A DNA stretch of 64,000 nt from Burkholderia sp. IMCC1007 (lineage in GTDB: Bacteria > Pseudomonadota > Gammaproteobacteria > Burkholderiales > Burkholderiaceae): NCBI RefSeq assembly GCF_027257875.1, contig NZ_JAPVQY010000039.1:1-64000 (forward strand), in the 5' to 3' direction. Within the stretch, counting starts at the first letter, position 1. The number at the start of each line of letters is the position of its first letter. The notes below the pieces were generated by a model that saw nothing but the letters and a program-made list of their open reading frames with translations, was not told the origin of the DNA and ran no database searches. This document shows positions 51,476 through 62,941 of the stretch, one piece after another. The position numbers and the translations under genes were made by a program.

Positions 51476-52636
51476 TCACGCGCGCGTGCCGACCTCCGCC
51501 TCTTCAGCCGTCCACTCCGCGACGCGATCGCTGAGCGTCAGCCCCAGCCCCGGACGCGTCGGCACGATCATCCTGCCGTTGCGCGTCTCGAGCCGTTCGT
51601 TGAACAGCGGTTCGAGCCATTCGAAATGCTCGACCCACGGCTCGCGCGCATAGCACGCAGCAAGATGCACGTGCAGTTCCATCGCGAAGTGAGGGGCGAG
51701 CATCAGCCCCGCATGATCGGCGAGCGCGGCCACCTTCAGGAACGGCGTGATGCCGCCGACCCGCGGCCCATCCGGCATCAGGTAGTCGGCCGCGCGCAGG
51801 CGGATGAACTCCCAATGCTCGGACACGCTCGTCAGCATCTCGCCGGTCGCGATCGGCGTGTCGAATTGCGCGGCCAGCGCCGCATGGCCTTCGGCATCGT
51901 AGCAATCGAGCGGCTCCTCGATCCACACCAGGTCGAACTGCTCGAACGTGCGGCACATGCGCTGCGCGGTGGGCCGGTCCCACTGCTGATTCGCATCGAC
52001 CATCAACGGGAACGCGTCGCCGAGATGCTTGCGCACGGTCTGCACGCGATGGACGTCGAGCGCGCAATCCGGCTGGCCGACCTTGAGCTTGATGCCGCCG
52101 ATGCCTTTCTCGCGCGACGCATCCGTATTGACCAGCAACTGATCGAGCGGCGTATGCAGGAAGCCGCCGGACGTGTTGTAGCAGCGCACCGAATCGCGGT
52201 GCGCGCCGAGCAATTTGGCGAGCGACAGATTCGCACGCTTCGCCTTCAGGTCCCACAGCGCGACGTCGAACGCACCGATCGCCTGGGCCGCCATGCCGCT
52301 GCGCCCGACCGACGCCCCCGCCCATGCGAGCTTGTCCCACAGGCGCGCGATGTCGCTCGGGTCTTCGCCGAGCAGCGTCGGCGCAATCTCCTTCGCATGA
52401 GCGAACTGGCCGGGGCCGCCCGCCCGCTTCGAGTAGCTGAAGCCGAGGCCGCGGTGACCGTCGGCCGTTTCGATCTCGACGAACAGGATCGCGATTTCCG
52501 TCATCGGCTTCTGCCGTCCGGTCAGCACCTTTGCATCGCTGATCGGATTGGCGAGCGGGAGAAACGTCGACGCGACGCGAACCCATTTGATCCGGTCGTT
52601 CGACGCGCCGGTGACGAGGGAGGACGAGGTATGCAT
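51476..52636 (-). CDS. Enolase-superfamily sugar-acid dehydratase (L-talarate/galactarate dehydratase-like)
   Basis: 386 aa, mandelate-racemase subgroup. The base motif KxK is in GIKLKVGQP. Metal ligands lie in LMVDANQQWD, WIEEPLD and ATGEMLTS; the second base His is in LMLAPHFAMELH. This pattern recalls talarate/galactarate dehydratase, which dehydrates meso-galactarate or L-talarate. The adjoining transporter fragment is of the glucarate/galactarate type, which supports the substrate, but the transporter is truncated. Confidence 0.82.
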   Translation of the reverse strand: MHTSSSLVTGASNDRIKWVRVASTFLPLANPISDAKVLTGRQKPMTEIAILFVEIETADGHRGLGFSYSKRAGGPGQFAHAKEIAPTLLGEDPSDIARLWDKLAWAGASVGRSGMAAQAIGAFDVALWDLKAKRANLSLAKLLGAHRDSVRCYNTSGGFLHTPLDQLLVNTDASREKGIGGIKLKVGQPDCALDVHRVQTVRKHLGDAFPLMVDANQQWDRPTAQRMCRTFEQFDLVWIEEPLDCYDAEGHAALAAQFDTPIATGEMLTSVSEHWEFIRLRAADYLMPDGPRVGGITPFLKVAALADHAGLMLAPHFAMELHVHLAACYAREPWVEHFEWLEPLFNERLETRNGRMIVPTRPGLGLTLSDRVAEWTAEEAEVGTRA

Positions 52637-52676
52637 GAAGAGGCCTTTGGCGAAAGAAATGCGATACGTGGTTTCG

Positions 52677-53063
52677 TCAGCTGCTGCGCGTCGGCTTCAG
52701 CGAGGCCGGTGCGGCGGCGTCTTCGGCCTCGGCGCCGGACCCGGACGCAGGGCCCTCGATCCGCGCGAGCTTGCCGACGATGAAGAGATACGAGAACGCG
52801 CCCAGCAGCGAGAGCGCCGCGACATACGTGAGCGCGACTTGGAACGTGCCGGTGCGCTTGATCATCCAGCCGATTGCAAGCGGCGTGACGATGCTCGCGA
52901 GGTTGCCGCACAGGTTGAAGATGCCGCCGCTGATACCCATCGCGTGCTTCGGCGACACGTCGCCGACGATGCACCACCCGAGGTTGCCGACGCCTTTCGC
53001 GAAGAACGCGACGGACATCACCAGAATGACGATCGTGGTCGAGTGCACGTAGTTCGCCGTCAC
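52677..53063 (-). pseudogene. C-terminal fragment of a glucarate/galactarate MFS transporter
   Basis: About 128 residues match only the last third of GudP/GarP-type carriers: NYVHSTTIVILVMSVAFFAK, then GWCIVGDVSPKHAMGISGGIFNLCGNLASI. Some 300 residues and about eight membrane helices are missing at the N-terminus. The fragment opens with a GTG that overlaps the stop of another frame. It is presumably inactive, leaving the downstream dehydratase without its usual transporter. Confidence 0.75.
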
Positions 53064-53210
53064 GACGCCGGCGCGTCGTCCCCCTTCACCGCAGACGCCG
53101 CATCGCGCCGCCGCCGCTTCATCGCGATCAGCACCGCGAGCATCGAGAGCGCGACGGCGGTGAAAAACCCGCCCGTATAACAGACTTCGCGGCCCGCGAC
53201 GTGCGGTCGA
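53060..53210 (-). pseudogene. Membrane-protein C-terminal remnant at a deletion scar
   Basis: In a second leftward frame, GREVCYTGGFFTAVALSMLA then VLIAMKRRRRDAASAVKG ends at 53060. One hydrophobic helix followed by a basic tail is the usual C-terminus of an MFS carrier or similar membrane protein. Its stop overlaps the first codon of the GudP-type fragment. The left limit at 53210 is approximate. Confidence 0.4.
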
Positions 53211-53228
53211 CTGGATTCGCGTCGACCG

Positions 53229-54113
53229 TCAAAGCAACGGCAGCGTTTGCCGGATATGGTCGGCGAACGCCGCCGTCAGATGCGACGGCCGCTTCCGGTC
53301 GAACCTCAACGTAATCCCCACCGCCGGCAACGGCGGCAACCCGCGATCGCCGGCGAGAATCGCGAGATCCGCCGGCACTGCCGTTTGCGTCATCACCGCG
53401 AACGCCTGCCCCGAACGCACCAGCGCGATCAGCCCCGCAAGGCTGCTGCTCGCATACGCGACGCGGTAATCGCGCCCCGCTCGATCCAGCGCCTCGCGAG
53501 CCGCGATGTGATCGAGCGTATCGGGATCAGACAACGCGAGCGGGAACGGATCGAACTGCGCGGCATCGAGCCCGGGATAACCGATCCACACCAGTTGCTC
53601 GCGACGAATGAAGTCATCGGTCGAACCGTCGTCCTGCAACGAGATCATCGCAAGATCGACCGCCCGCTTGTCGAGCTGCTCGAGCAAGCGCGGCGTCGGC
53701 CCGCACACGACTTCGACGATCGCCTGCGGATGCTGGCTCGAGAACTGCCGCAGCAGTGACGGCAGCCACACTTCGGCGTAATCGTCCGGGCAGCCGAAGC
53801 GGATGGTCCCCGACAACCCCGTGCCGCACAGGTCGGCCATCGCCTCGTCGTGCTGCCGCAGTATCCGCTGCGCATGCGCGAGCAGCCGCTCGCCGGGATG
53901 CGTGAGCAGCACGCCGCGCCCGGTGCGCTGGAACAGCGGCTGATCGACGACCTCCTCGAGCCGCCGCATCTGCTGGCTCAGCGCGGACTGCGTGCGGCCG
54001 ACCCGCGCCGCCGCGCGGCTGAGCGAGCGCACTTCGGCGATCACGACGAACGAGCGCAGCAGGTCGATGTCGAGCGAGCGTCCCAAGGTATTAGCTCCTT
54101 TTCTACCTTGCAT
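53229..54113 (-). CDS. dgdR: LysR-family regulator of dgdA
   Basis: 294 aa. HTH: LLRSFVVIAEVRSLSRAAARVG then TQSALSQQMRRLEEVV. It is divergent from dgdA with 75 bp between starts, the arrangement known for B. cepacia dgdR/dgdA, where DgdR represses dgdA until 2-methylalanine is present (established knowledge). The intervening region has AT-rich sequence suitable for a LysR site. Confidence 0.87.
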   Translation of the reverse strand: MQGRKGANTLGRSLDIDLLRSFVVIAEVRSLSRAAARVGRTQSALSQQMRRLEEVVDQPLFQRTGRGVLLTHPGERLLAHAQRILRQHDEAMADLCGTGLSGTIRFGCPDDYAEVWLPSLLRQFSSQHPQAIVEVVCGPTPRLLEQLDKRAVDLAMISLQDDGSTDDFIRREQLVWIGYPGLDAAQFDPFPLALSDPDTLDHIAAREALDRAGRDYRVAYASSSLAGLIALVRSGQAFAVMTQTAVPADLAILAGDRGLPPLPAVGITLRFDRKRPSHLTAAFADHIRQTLPLL

Positions 54114-54188
54114 AAGAACTATTCGTTTCCATCAAACCAGACCCGCGCCTAGACTGCAAGCGAACCCTGCCCTCGCCCGGAGAAGCCC

Positions 54189-55490
54189 ATGTCCCTGAAC
54201 GACGACGCAACCTTCTGGCGCAACGCCAGACAGCACCTGGTCCGCTACGGCGGCACGTTCGAGCCGATGATCATCGAGCGCGCGCAAGGCAGCTTCGTCT
54301 ACGACGCGGACGGCCGCGCGATCCTCGACTTCACGTCGGGCCAGATGAGCGCGGTGCTCGGGCACAGCCATCCGGAGATCGTCTCGGTGATCGGCGAATA
54401 CGCGGGCAAGCTCGACCACCTGTTCAGCGGAATGCTGTCGCGTCCGGTCGTCGATCTCGCGACGCGCCTCGCCAACATCACGCCGCCGGGGCTCGACCGC
54501 GCGCTGCTGCTGAGCACCGGCGCGGAATCGAACGAAGCGGCGATCCGGATGGCGAAGCTCGTCACCGGCAAGTACGAGATCGTCGGCTTCGCGCAGTCGT
54601 GGCACGGGATGACGGGTGCGGCAGCGTCCGCCACGTACAGCGCCGGGCGCAAAGGCGTCGGCCCGGCCGCCGTCGGATCGTTTGCGATTCCCGCGCCGTT
54701 CACGTACCGGCCGCGCTTCGAGCACAACGGCACCTACGACTACCTCGCCGAACTCGACTACGCATTCGATCTGATCGATCGTCAGTCGAGCGGCAATCTC
54801 GCCGCGTTCATCGCGGAGCCGATCCTCAGTTCGGGCGGCATCATCGAGTTGCCGGAAGGCTACATGGCGGCGCTCAAGCGCAAGTGCGAAGAACGCGGAA
54901 TGCTGCTGATCCTCGACGAAGCGCAGACCGGCGTGGGCCGCACCGGCACGATGTTCGCATGCCAGCGCGACGGCGTGACGCCCGACATCCTCACGCTGTC
55001 GAAGACGCTCGGCGCGGGGTTGCCGCTGGCGGCCATGGTCACGTCCGCGCAGATCGAGGAACGCGCGCATGAACTCGGCTACCTGTTCTATACGACGCAC
55101 GTGTCCGACCCGCTGCCGGCGGCGGTCGGCCTGCGCGTGCTCGACGTCGTGGAGCGCGACGGCCTCGTCGCGCGCGCGAACGTGATGGGCGACCGGCTGC
55201 GGCGCGGCCTGCTCGACTTGATGGAACGTTTCGACTGCATCGGCGACGTGCGCGGTCGCGGCTTGCTGCTCGGCGTCGAGATCGTCAAGGACCGGCGCAC
55301 GAAGGAACCGGCGGATGGCCTCGGCGCGAAGATCACGCGCGAATGCATGAATCTCGGGCTCAGCATGAACATCGTGCAGTTGCCCGGCATGGGCGGCGTG
55401 TTCCGCATCGCGCCGCCGCTGACCGTCACCGACGCGGAGATCGATCTCGGGCTGTCGCTGCTGGAACAGGCGATCGGGCGCGCGCTGTAA
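54189..55490 (+). CDS. dgdA: 2,2-dialkylglycine decarboxylase
   Basis: 433 aa, the same length as the B. cepacia enzyme of known structure, and near-identical to it from memory. It is a PLP enzyme of the class III aminotransferase fold. The PLP Lys is in LTLSKTLGAGLP (Lys272), the cofactor Asp in LILDEAQTGVGR, and the PLP-stacking Trp in AQSWHGMTGAAAS. It decarboxylates and transaminates 2,2-dialkylglycines such as 2-aminoisobutyrate, passing the amino group to pyruvate. Controlled by the divergent dgdR. Confidence 0.96.
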   Translation: MSLNDDATFWRNARQHLVRYGGTFEPMIIERAQGSFVYDADGRAILDFTSGQMSAVLGHSHPEIVSVIGEYAGKLDHLFSGMLSRPVVDLATRLANITPPGLDRALLLSTGAESNEAAIRMAKLVTGKYEIVGFAQSWHGMTGAAASATYSAGRKGVGPAAVGSFAIPAPFTYRPRFEHNGTYDYLAELDYAFDLIDRQSSGNLAAFIAEPILSSGGIIELPEGYMAALKRKCEERGMLLILDEAQTGVGRTGTMFACQRDGVTPDILTLSKTLGAGLPLAAMVTSAQIEERAHELGYLFYTTHVSDPLPAAVGLRVLDVVERDGLVARANVMGDRLRRGLLDLMERFDCIGDVRGRGLLLGVEIVKDRRTKEPADGLGAKITRECMNLGLSMNIVQLPGMGGVFRIAPPLTVTDAEIDLGLSLLEQAIGRAL

Positions 55491-55562
55491 CGGAACCCCT
55501 GGCGCTACGCCGCCTGCAAACAGCGGGCGGGGCTCGGCGTGCCGCGCCGCGCGGGGCGGAAT

Positions 55563-56645
55563 CTAGTCATGCCGCCCGGCCCGAAACACGCTGCACAATT
55601 CGTCATGATTGTGTACGTCGAGCCGGCGATAGATCTTGCGAACATGATCGACGACCGTGCTGTCGCGCAACGCGAAGTCACGCGCGATCTCGCTGTGCGA
55701 ACGGCCGAGCACGAGCTGCACACAGAGTTCGCGTTGTCGCTCGGTCAGGCCGAGCGCAAAACCCAGTCGCTCGACGGTCAGCCTGAGCGGCGGAAAGTGT
55801 TCGATATAGATGACGATCGCGGCATCGCGTTGCAACGCGGCTGCGTCGGTACATCGATAGGCCTTGAAGCGGAAACGCCCCGCATCGTTGCGACGCTCGA
55901 TCGTGGCGGGCGGCGCCGGGTAACCGAGCCAGATCCGCTTGAGGTTCGACCGCAACGGCGTGAGCCAGTCCGGCAAGCGTTCATGGCGGTAGAACGCGCG
56001 CGGCTCACCGGTCGCGAGCGCCAGCATCCGGATGCTGTCCGCGTTGTGCAGCAGCAGCCGGCCCTCGTCGTCGACCACCACGATCGCGGACTCGCTGCAT
56101 TCCGATTCGTGCAGCGGCGGCTGCACGGGCCGCGACAGCGCATGGGCAAGATGCCGTGCCAGCGGTTCGATGTCGCGATGGTTCCTGTCCGAGAACGGAC
56201 GACAACCTGGTGCGCGTGTCAGCAGCAGCCCTCCCCAGCCGCGCGTGCCGTCTGTCGCGGTCAGCTCGAGACAGTGGCGCATCGACAGCGGCCGCCACAG
56301 ATCCGCGTACATATCGCTCGACAGCAGTGCATCGTCGTAGTGCGCGCTGTTGTCGAAACCGCGTCCGCGGCGCATCGCGTCGGAAAACGTGACGCCCAGT
56401 ACCTCCTCGCGCTCGGTATTGTGGAAGTGCGCGAAATACGTCGGCAACAACGTGTAGACCGCTTCGTTTTCGCTGCACACGTCCGACGCTGCGTAGTGCT
56501 CGTCGGCGTAGAAGAACATGCCCCAATCTGCACCGACGATGTGCCGAGCCGCCTCGATCACATGCGGTATGACGAGATGCGGCTCGACGGCGAGCGAACA
56601 CAGCCGACGAATATGGCTCGCAAGCGCGACGTGCTTGTCAGACAT
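55563..56645 (-). CDS. LuxR-type HTH regulator
   Basis: 360 aa from ATG 56645. The N-terminal two thirds resemble a GAF/PAS sensor with weak motifs. The C-terminal LuxR HTH is clear: LTERQRELCVQLVLGRSHSEIARDFAL then STVVDHVRKIYRRLDVHN. It has no phospho-receiver, so it probably senses a small molecule. The gene converges with dgdA. No target is evident. Confidence 0.8.
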   Translation of the reverse strand: MSDKHVALASHIRRLCSLAVEPHLVIPHVIEAARHIVGADWGMFFYADEHYAASDVCSENEAVYTLLPTYFAHFHNTEREEVLGVTFSDAMRRGRGFDNSAHYDDALLSSDMYADLWRPLSMRHCLELTATDGTRGWGGLLLTRAPGCRPFSDRNHRDIEPLARHLAHALSRPVQPPLHESECSESAIVVVDDEGRLLLHNADSIRMLALATGEPRAFYRHERLPDWLTPLRSNLKRIWLGYPAPPATIERRNDAGRFRFKAYRCTDAAALQRDAAIVIYIEHFPPLRLTVERLGFALGLTERQRELCVQLVLGRSHSEIARDFALRDSTVVDHVRKIYRRLDVHNHDELCSVFRAGRHD

Positions 56646-57007
56646 GAATGCGCTCCTCGAACATGCACCGAATTCGCGCGCGGTGCGAGGCGACATGCTC
56701 GCCTTCGCACGTTCCGCGAACAGTCCAGTTTAGGCATTCCACATGACAACGACGACAATTGCCCCCTTTCAAGAGGGCGTCAAAGCGGCACGCGGGTTCT
56801 ATCATTCCGCCATTCCGCCGCAATTGCATGGAGAATCGCCGGCGGAGGTTCGACGTTACGCGTGCGAGCGTGGCAGGACCGCGATGCCGGTAAGCGCGTC
56901 GGCAGCCGCCACGCCGATGCGCAGCGTCGGAATACGCGGACGATGCGCAACCCGCGTCGGTCGCGTCGTTATTGTTGTTGCATCGCTATTTCATGTGAGG
57001 TGCCACG
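56646..57007. other. Divergent intergenic region
   Basis: 362 bp between the LuxR-type gene and the small secreted-protein gene. It has a short inverted repeat ccctttcaagaggg at about 56763-56776 and a direct attccgcc doublet at about 56806-56820, possible regulator sites. No gene seen. Confidence 0.4.
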
Positions 57008-57280
57008 ATGAAGAGCATGTACCAGGCGGCACTGGCCGTCATCTGTGTGTTGGGTGCGTCGGGTCTCGCGCGGGGCCAGGACGAAGGCGCCGCAGCGGCG
57101 GCGAGCAAGCCGTCCGACTCGGCGATCAGCGCGACGTCGATGGGCAGCATGCCCAGCGCCGGTTCGCAAGCGGGGACACCGGCCGCGCTCACGCGCGCGC
57201 AGGTCAAGGATGAGTACCTGCGCATGCAGAAGTCGGGAGAACTCCAGCGTCTCAACCAGCTGTACGGCGGCGGCCAGTAG
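57008..57280 (+). CDS. Small exported protein (DUF4148-like)
   Basis: 90 aa. The signal peptide MKSMYQAALAVICVLGASGLARG is followed by a low-complexity Ser/Ala linker and a C-terminal helix LTRAQVKDEYLRMQKSGELQRL then NQLYGGG. The helix resembles the DUF4148 pattern of short periplasmic proteins in Burkholderia. Function unknown. Confidence 0.65.
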   Translation: MKSMYQAALAVICVLGASGLARGQDEGAAAAASKPSDSAISATSMGSMPSAGSQAGTPAALTRAQVKDEYLRMQKSGELQRLNQLYGGGQ

Positions 57281-57954
57281 CCGGCGGTGTCGACCCGGCA
57301 TGGTCGCTCGTGTATCGGTTGCGCGTAGCGAGGGCGCGACCATGGTTGGGCAACGAAAGGACAGCGAAGAAAGGGGCGCCCGGCAGCTTTTCGTGTCGAG
57401 CGCAACGTGCCGGCAAGAACGAGAACGTATCAATACCACCGGCGCGCGCTATCGAGTGAAATCAGGATCGTGCGGTACGTGCGCGCGATGTTTTCAACTC
57501 GACGCGGCGCGGTCGACCGCGCAGTATTTCGCTCCGAGGGTGCACCCGTTTCGATCCGGTCGGCCTTGCGTTGCGCGGGCCGAAAAACGTCGTGGATAAA
57601 GCTGCGAAGGGTCTGGCACTGCACGCTTGAACGCCGCTTGCGGCTCGCTGCCTTCGACCGTCGTCATCGCAACCGTGACGAGCGGATGCATCGCCGCGAC
57701 GATCGCCGCGATACCCGGCGGCAACCCATGCTGAATCGCGACGTACACGCAGCTCAGGTACAGAAACTGCGAGAGAACGCCGATCAGCGCGTGCTAGCGG
57801 ATTCTCTCCAGCGTCACGTGCCCAGCCGTCGATACCGATGTCGCGTTGATCCGCGTGCACCGCCCGAATGTCGCCGAATTTGCTGCGATCGACGCCAAAT
57901 CGGCTACAGATTGCCGTAGACCGCCGGCCCGTTGCAGGCCGGCGGCTTGCTTCA
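57281..57954. other. Gene-poor region with decayed sequence
   Basis: 674 bp. It contains an inverted repeat catggtcgc / gcgaccatg (about 57299-57345, terminator-like without a T-run) and the DMT-transporter remnant. Short open frames elsewhere have no protein-like composition. Confidence 0.5.
57494..57795 (-). pseudogene. EamA/DMT transporter remnant
   Basis: One leftward frame reads ALIGVLSQFLYLSCVYVAIQ then HGLPPGIAAIVAAMHPLVT, the third/fourth-helix region of EamA-type drug/metabolite transporters. An in-frame TAG lies upstream, and the downstream part loses hydrophobic pattern. Only about 45 of some 290 residues are recognisable. Confidence 0.6.
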
Positions 57955-58655
<701 letters not shown>

Positions 58656-58656
<1 letters not shown>

Positions 58657-59429
58657 CACTCTTCCCCCAGATACGCCTTGATCACGCGCGGGTCGTTACG
58701 GACCGCTTCCGGCGTGCCGATCACGATCGGCCGGCCGTGCTCCATCACGAGGATGCGGTCGGACACGCCCATCACGAGGCTCATGTCGTGTTCGATCAGC
58801 AGCACCGATACGCCGAACTCGCGGCGCAGCGTGTCGATCAGGTGCTGCAGCTCGATTTTTTCCTGCGGGTTGAGGCCGGCCGCCGGCTCGTCGAGCATCA
58901 GGAGGCGCGGCTCGGTGATCATGCAGCGCGCGATCTCCAGACGCCGCTGGTGCCCGTACGACAGCGTGCCGGCCGGCCGGTTGGCGACCGACGTCAGCCC
59001 CATCCGGTCGAGCCACACGGCCGCGCGTTCGAGCGCTTCCTTCTCCGCGTGACGATACGCGGGCGTCGCGAACAGGCCGTGCAGCAGCCCGGCCTTCACC
59101 TTGCGATGCTGCGCGACGAGCAGGTTCTCGACGACCGTCAGCGACTTGAACAGGCGGATGTTCTGGAACGTGCGCACCAGGCCCTTCAACGCGATCTGGT
59201 GGCTCGCCAGCCCCGCGATCGCGTGGCCGTCGAGCACGACGTCGCCGCCGGTCGGCTTGTAGAAGCCGCCGACGCAGTTGAACACCGTGGTCTTGCCCGC
59301 GCCGTTCGGCCCGATGATCGCGAACACCTCGTCGCGGCGCACGTCGAAATCGATGCCGTCCACCGCGAGCAACCCGCCGAAGCGCATCTGCAGCCCGGCC
59401 ACCTTCAACAGTTCTGCATTCGCGCTCAT
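58656..59429 (-). CDS. livG: Branched-chain amino acid ABC transporter ATP-binding protein
   Basis: 257 aa from ATG 59429. Walker A GPNGAGKTT, signature LSYGHQRRLEIAR, Walker B LLMLDEPAAGLNP, and LLIEHDM. The LVRTFQNIRLFKSLTVVENL block marks LivG. Its start overlaps the stop of livM (ATGA) and its stop overlaps the start of livF. Confidence 0.93.
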
Positions 59430-60697
59430 TGCGGCAGCTCCACATGGGGACGGCTCGCAGGCAGCAGGCCCTGCGGACGCCACATCATCATCAACACCAT
59501 CACCAGACCGAAGATCAGCATCCGGTACTCGGCGAACCCGCGCGCGACTTCCGGCAGCACGGTCAGCAGGATCGCCGCGAGAATCACGCCGAGCTGCGAA
59601 CCCATCCCGCCGAGCACGACGATCGCGAGGATCAGCGCCGATTCGATGAAGGTGAACGATTCAGGATTCACGAGGCCCTGACGCGCCGCGAAGAACGCGC
59701 CGCCGATCCCCGCGAACGCCGCGCCGAGCGTGAACGCCGACAGCTTGATGCGCGTCGGGTTGAGACCCAGCGAACGGCATGCGATCTCGTCGTCGCGCAG
59801 CGCTTCCCACGCGCGGCCCATCGGCATGCGGATCAGGCGGCTCGTCACGAACAGCGTGAAGCCGACCAGCACCAATGCGATCAGGTACAGGAAGATCACC
59901 ATGTGCTCGCCGCTGTATTCCAGCCCGATCAGTTCATGGAAGGTCTTCACGCCTTCGACGCTCGCCGAGCGCGCCATCTCGAAGCCGAACACCGTCGGCT
60001 TCGGAATGCTCGAGATGCCGTCCGGGCCGCCGGTGAGGCTCGTCAGGTTGTTCGCGAGCAGGCGGATGATTTCGCCGAAGCCGAGCGTGACGATCGCGAG
60101 ATAGTCGCCGCGCAAGCGCAGCACCGGGAAGCCGAGCAGGAAGCCGAACGTCGCCGCGGCGATCGCCGCGATCGGCAGGCACTCCCAGAACGACAGCCCG
60201 AAATACTGGTTCAGCATTGCGTACGTATAGCCGCCGACCGCGTAGAACCCGACATAGCCGAGATCCAGCAGCCCCGCGAAACCGACCACGATGTTCAGCC
60301 CGAGGCCAAGGATCACGTAGATCAGCGCGAGCGTCGCGACGTCCACCGCGCCGCGCGAACCGAAGAACGGCCACACGAGGCCGACGGCGAGCAGCACCCA
60401 GATGATCACGCGCTGCTGCTGCGCGCCCATCGCGGGCATCGCCGGCAGCTTCACCGCCGATTTCGCGCGCACGAGCCACGGCTTGAACAGCTGGAACAGG
60501 AACACGGCCGCGACTGCGATCCACACCGGGCGCCAGTTCGGCGTGAGCACCACCTGATAGCCGTCGAGCTTCAGTTGCAGCCCGAGCACCGGAATCGTGA
60601 GGATCGCCGTCAGGACCGCGGCGGCCACCGCATTCTTCAGCGCCTGGCCGACCGACGCGTCGGCGGCCGGGCGGCGAACGGAAATGACTTGACTCAT
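59426..60697 (-). CDS. livM: Branched-chain amino acid ABC transporter permease
   Basis: 423 aa from ATG 60697, about ten membrane helices. The conserved GLLDLGYVGFYAVGGYTYAM and the cytoplasmic EAA-like loop MGRAWEALRDDEIACRSLG are present. Longer than LivH because of an extra N-terminal part, as usual for LivM. Coupled to livG by ATGA overlap. Confidence 0.93.
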   Translation of the reverse strand: MSQVISVRRPAADASVGQALKNAVAAAVLTAILTIPVLGLQLKLDGYQVVLTPNWRPVWIAVAAVFLFQLFKPWLVRAKSAVKLPAMPAMGAQQQRVIIWVLLAVGLVWPFFGSRGAVDVATLALIYVILGLGLNIVVGFAGLLDLGYVGFYAVGGYTYAMLNQYFGLSFWECLPIAAIAAATFGFLLGFPVLRLRGDYLAIVTLGFGEIIRLLANNLTSLTGGPDGISSIPKPTVFGFEMARSASVEGVKTFHELIGLEYSGEHMVIFLYLIALVLVGFTLFVTSRLIRMPMGRAWEALRDDEIACRSLGLNPTRIKLSAFTLGAAFAGIGGAFFAARQGLVNPESFTFIESALILAIVVLGGMGSQLGVILAAILLTVLPEVARGFAEYRMLIFGLVMVLMMMWRPQGLLPASRPHVELPQ

Positions 60698-60708
60698 CTG
60701 CGTCACCC

Positions 60709-61635
<927 letters not shown>

Positions 61636-61762
61636 GTGCGGGAAGCTCCCGTTGGCGCTGTGTCGCATGCCGTCGCCGGATCACGGCGATCGGCCGCGCG
61701 CAACGCACGGTGTCGTCTCGGGCCGCCTGCTTTGGTCGCGCACGGGGAATGCGCGACCGAAT

Positions 61763-61806
61763 GCGCACGCGCCCCGTCCGGGTCTCGGACAGGGCGGGTG
61801 CGCGCA
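61763..61806 (-). promoter_or_regulatory. Hairpin between livK and livH
   Basis: An imperfect GC-rich stem of about 15 pairs (gcgcacgcgccccgtcc against ggacagggcgggtgcgcgc) in the 187-bp gap after livK. There is no T-run. Such hairpins often protect the binding-protein mRNA so that it is more abundant than the permease genes; that role is inferred. Confidence 0.45.
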
Positions 61807-61822
61807 GGCGGGTACTTCGTTG

Positions 61823-62941
61823 TTACCGGGCGGCGGTCTTCGTCGCGTCCTTGTGCCACGTGTAGACGACGAACTTGAACGCCTTCAGGTCGCCCGGTGC
61901 GTCATACGCGACCTTGCCGATCGGCGTGTCGAACGTCGTCTTGTGCATGTACGCCGCGACCTTCGTCGGGTCCGTCGTCTTCGCTCCCGCGATCGAGTCG
62001 GCGATGATCTTCACCGCTGCGTACGACGGCATCTGGAACGGGCCGTTCGCGTCGCGCTTCTTGTCCGCGAACGCCTTCACCAGCGCCGCGTTGGCCGGAT
62101 CGGCCGAGAAGTCCGCCGGCAGCGTGACCAGCATGCCTTCCGAAGCCGGGCCGGCGATCGCCGTCACGTCCTTGTTGCCCACGCCTTCAGGGCCCATGAA
62201 CGTCGCCTTCACGCCCTGCTCGCGCGCCTGGCGCATCAGCAGGCCCATTTCCGGGTGGTAGCCGCCGAAGTAGACGAAGTCGACGCCTTGCGACTTCAGC
62301 TTCGTGATGATCGCCGAGTAGTCCGAATCGCCGGCGTTGATGCCTTCGAACAGCACGACCGGGATCTTCGCGGCTTCGAGGTCCTTCTTCACCGACGACG
62401 CGATGCCCTGGCCGTACGACTGCTTGTCGTGCAGGACCGCGACCTTCTTCGGCTTCACGTTGTTGATGATGTAGTGCGCGGCGGCCGGGCCTTGCTGGTC
62501 GTCGCGGCCGATCGTGCGGAAGATGAAGTGGCGCTTCTTGCCTTCCGTCAGCTGCGGCGCGGTGGCCGACGGCGTGACCATCACGATGCCTTCGTTTTCG
62601 TAGATGTCGGAGGCGGGAATCGTCGAACCCGAGCACACGTGGCCGATCACGTACTTGATCTTCTGGCTGACGATCTTGTTGGCGACGGCGACGGCCTGCT
62701 TCGGCTCGCATGCGTCGTCCATCATCACGACTTCAAACTTGTTGCCGCCCGCACCGCCTGCCGCGTTGATCTGTTCGATCGCGGTCAGCGCGCCGGCCTT
62801 CACCATGTCGCCGTATTGGGCGACCGAACCGCTCATCGGACCAGCGATGGCGATCTTCACGGTTTCCGCTTGCGCGGCGGCGGCGCCGGCGGCGAACAGC
62901 ACGGCGGCGACGGAAATGGACGTAAGACGGGACAGCGTCAT
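61823..62941 (-). CDS. livK: Branched-chain amino acid ABC transporter substrate-binding protein
   Basis: 372 aa from ATG 62941, placed eight or so bases after gaggagc; an ATG 27 bp upstream lacks this. Signal peptide: LTSISVAAVLFAAGAAAAQA. The mature protein begins ETVKIAIAGPMSGSVAQYGD, as in Leu/Ile/Val-binding proteins, with two Cys in the first lobe (DDACEPK, GHVCSGST). It is periplasmic and delivers ligand to LivHMGF. First gene of the operon. Confidence 0.94.
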   Translation of the reverse strand: MTLSRLTSISVAAVLFAAGAAAAQAETVKIAIAGPMSGSVAQYGDMVKAGALTAIEQINAAGGAGGNKFEVVMMDDACEPKQAVAVANKIVSQKIKYVIGHVCSGSTIPASDIYENEGIVMVTPSATAPQLTEGKKRHFIFRTIGRDDQQGPAAAHYIINNVKPKKVAVLHDKQSYGQGIASSVKKDLEAAKIPVVLFEGINAGDSDYSAIITKLKSQGVDFVYFGGYHPEMGLLMRQAREQGVKATFMGPEGVGNKDVTAIAGPASEGMLVTLPADFSADPANAALVKAFADKKRDANGPFQMPSYAAVKIIADSIAGAKTTDPTKVAAYMHKTTFDTPIGKVAYDAPGDLKAFKFVVYTWHKDATKTAAR

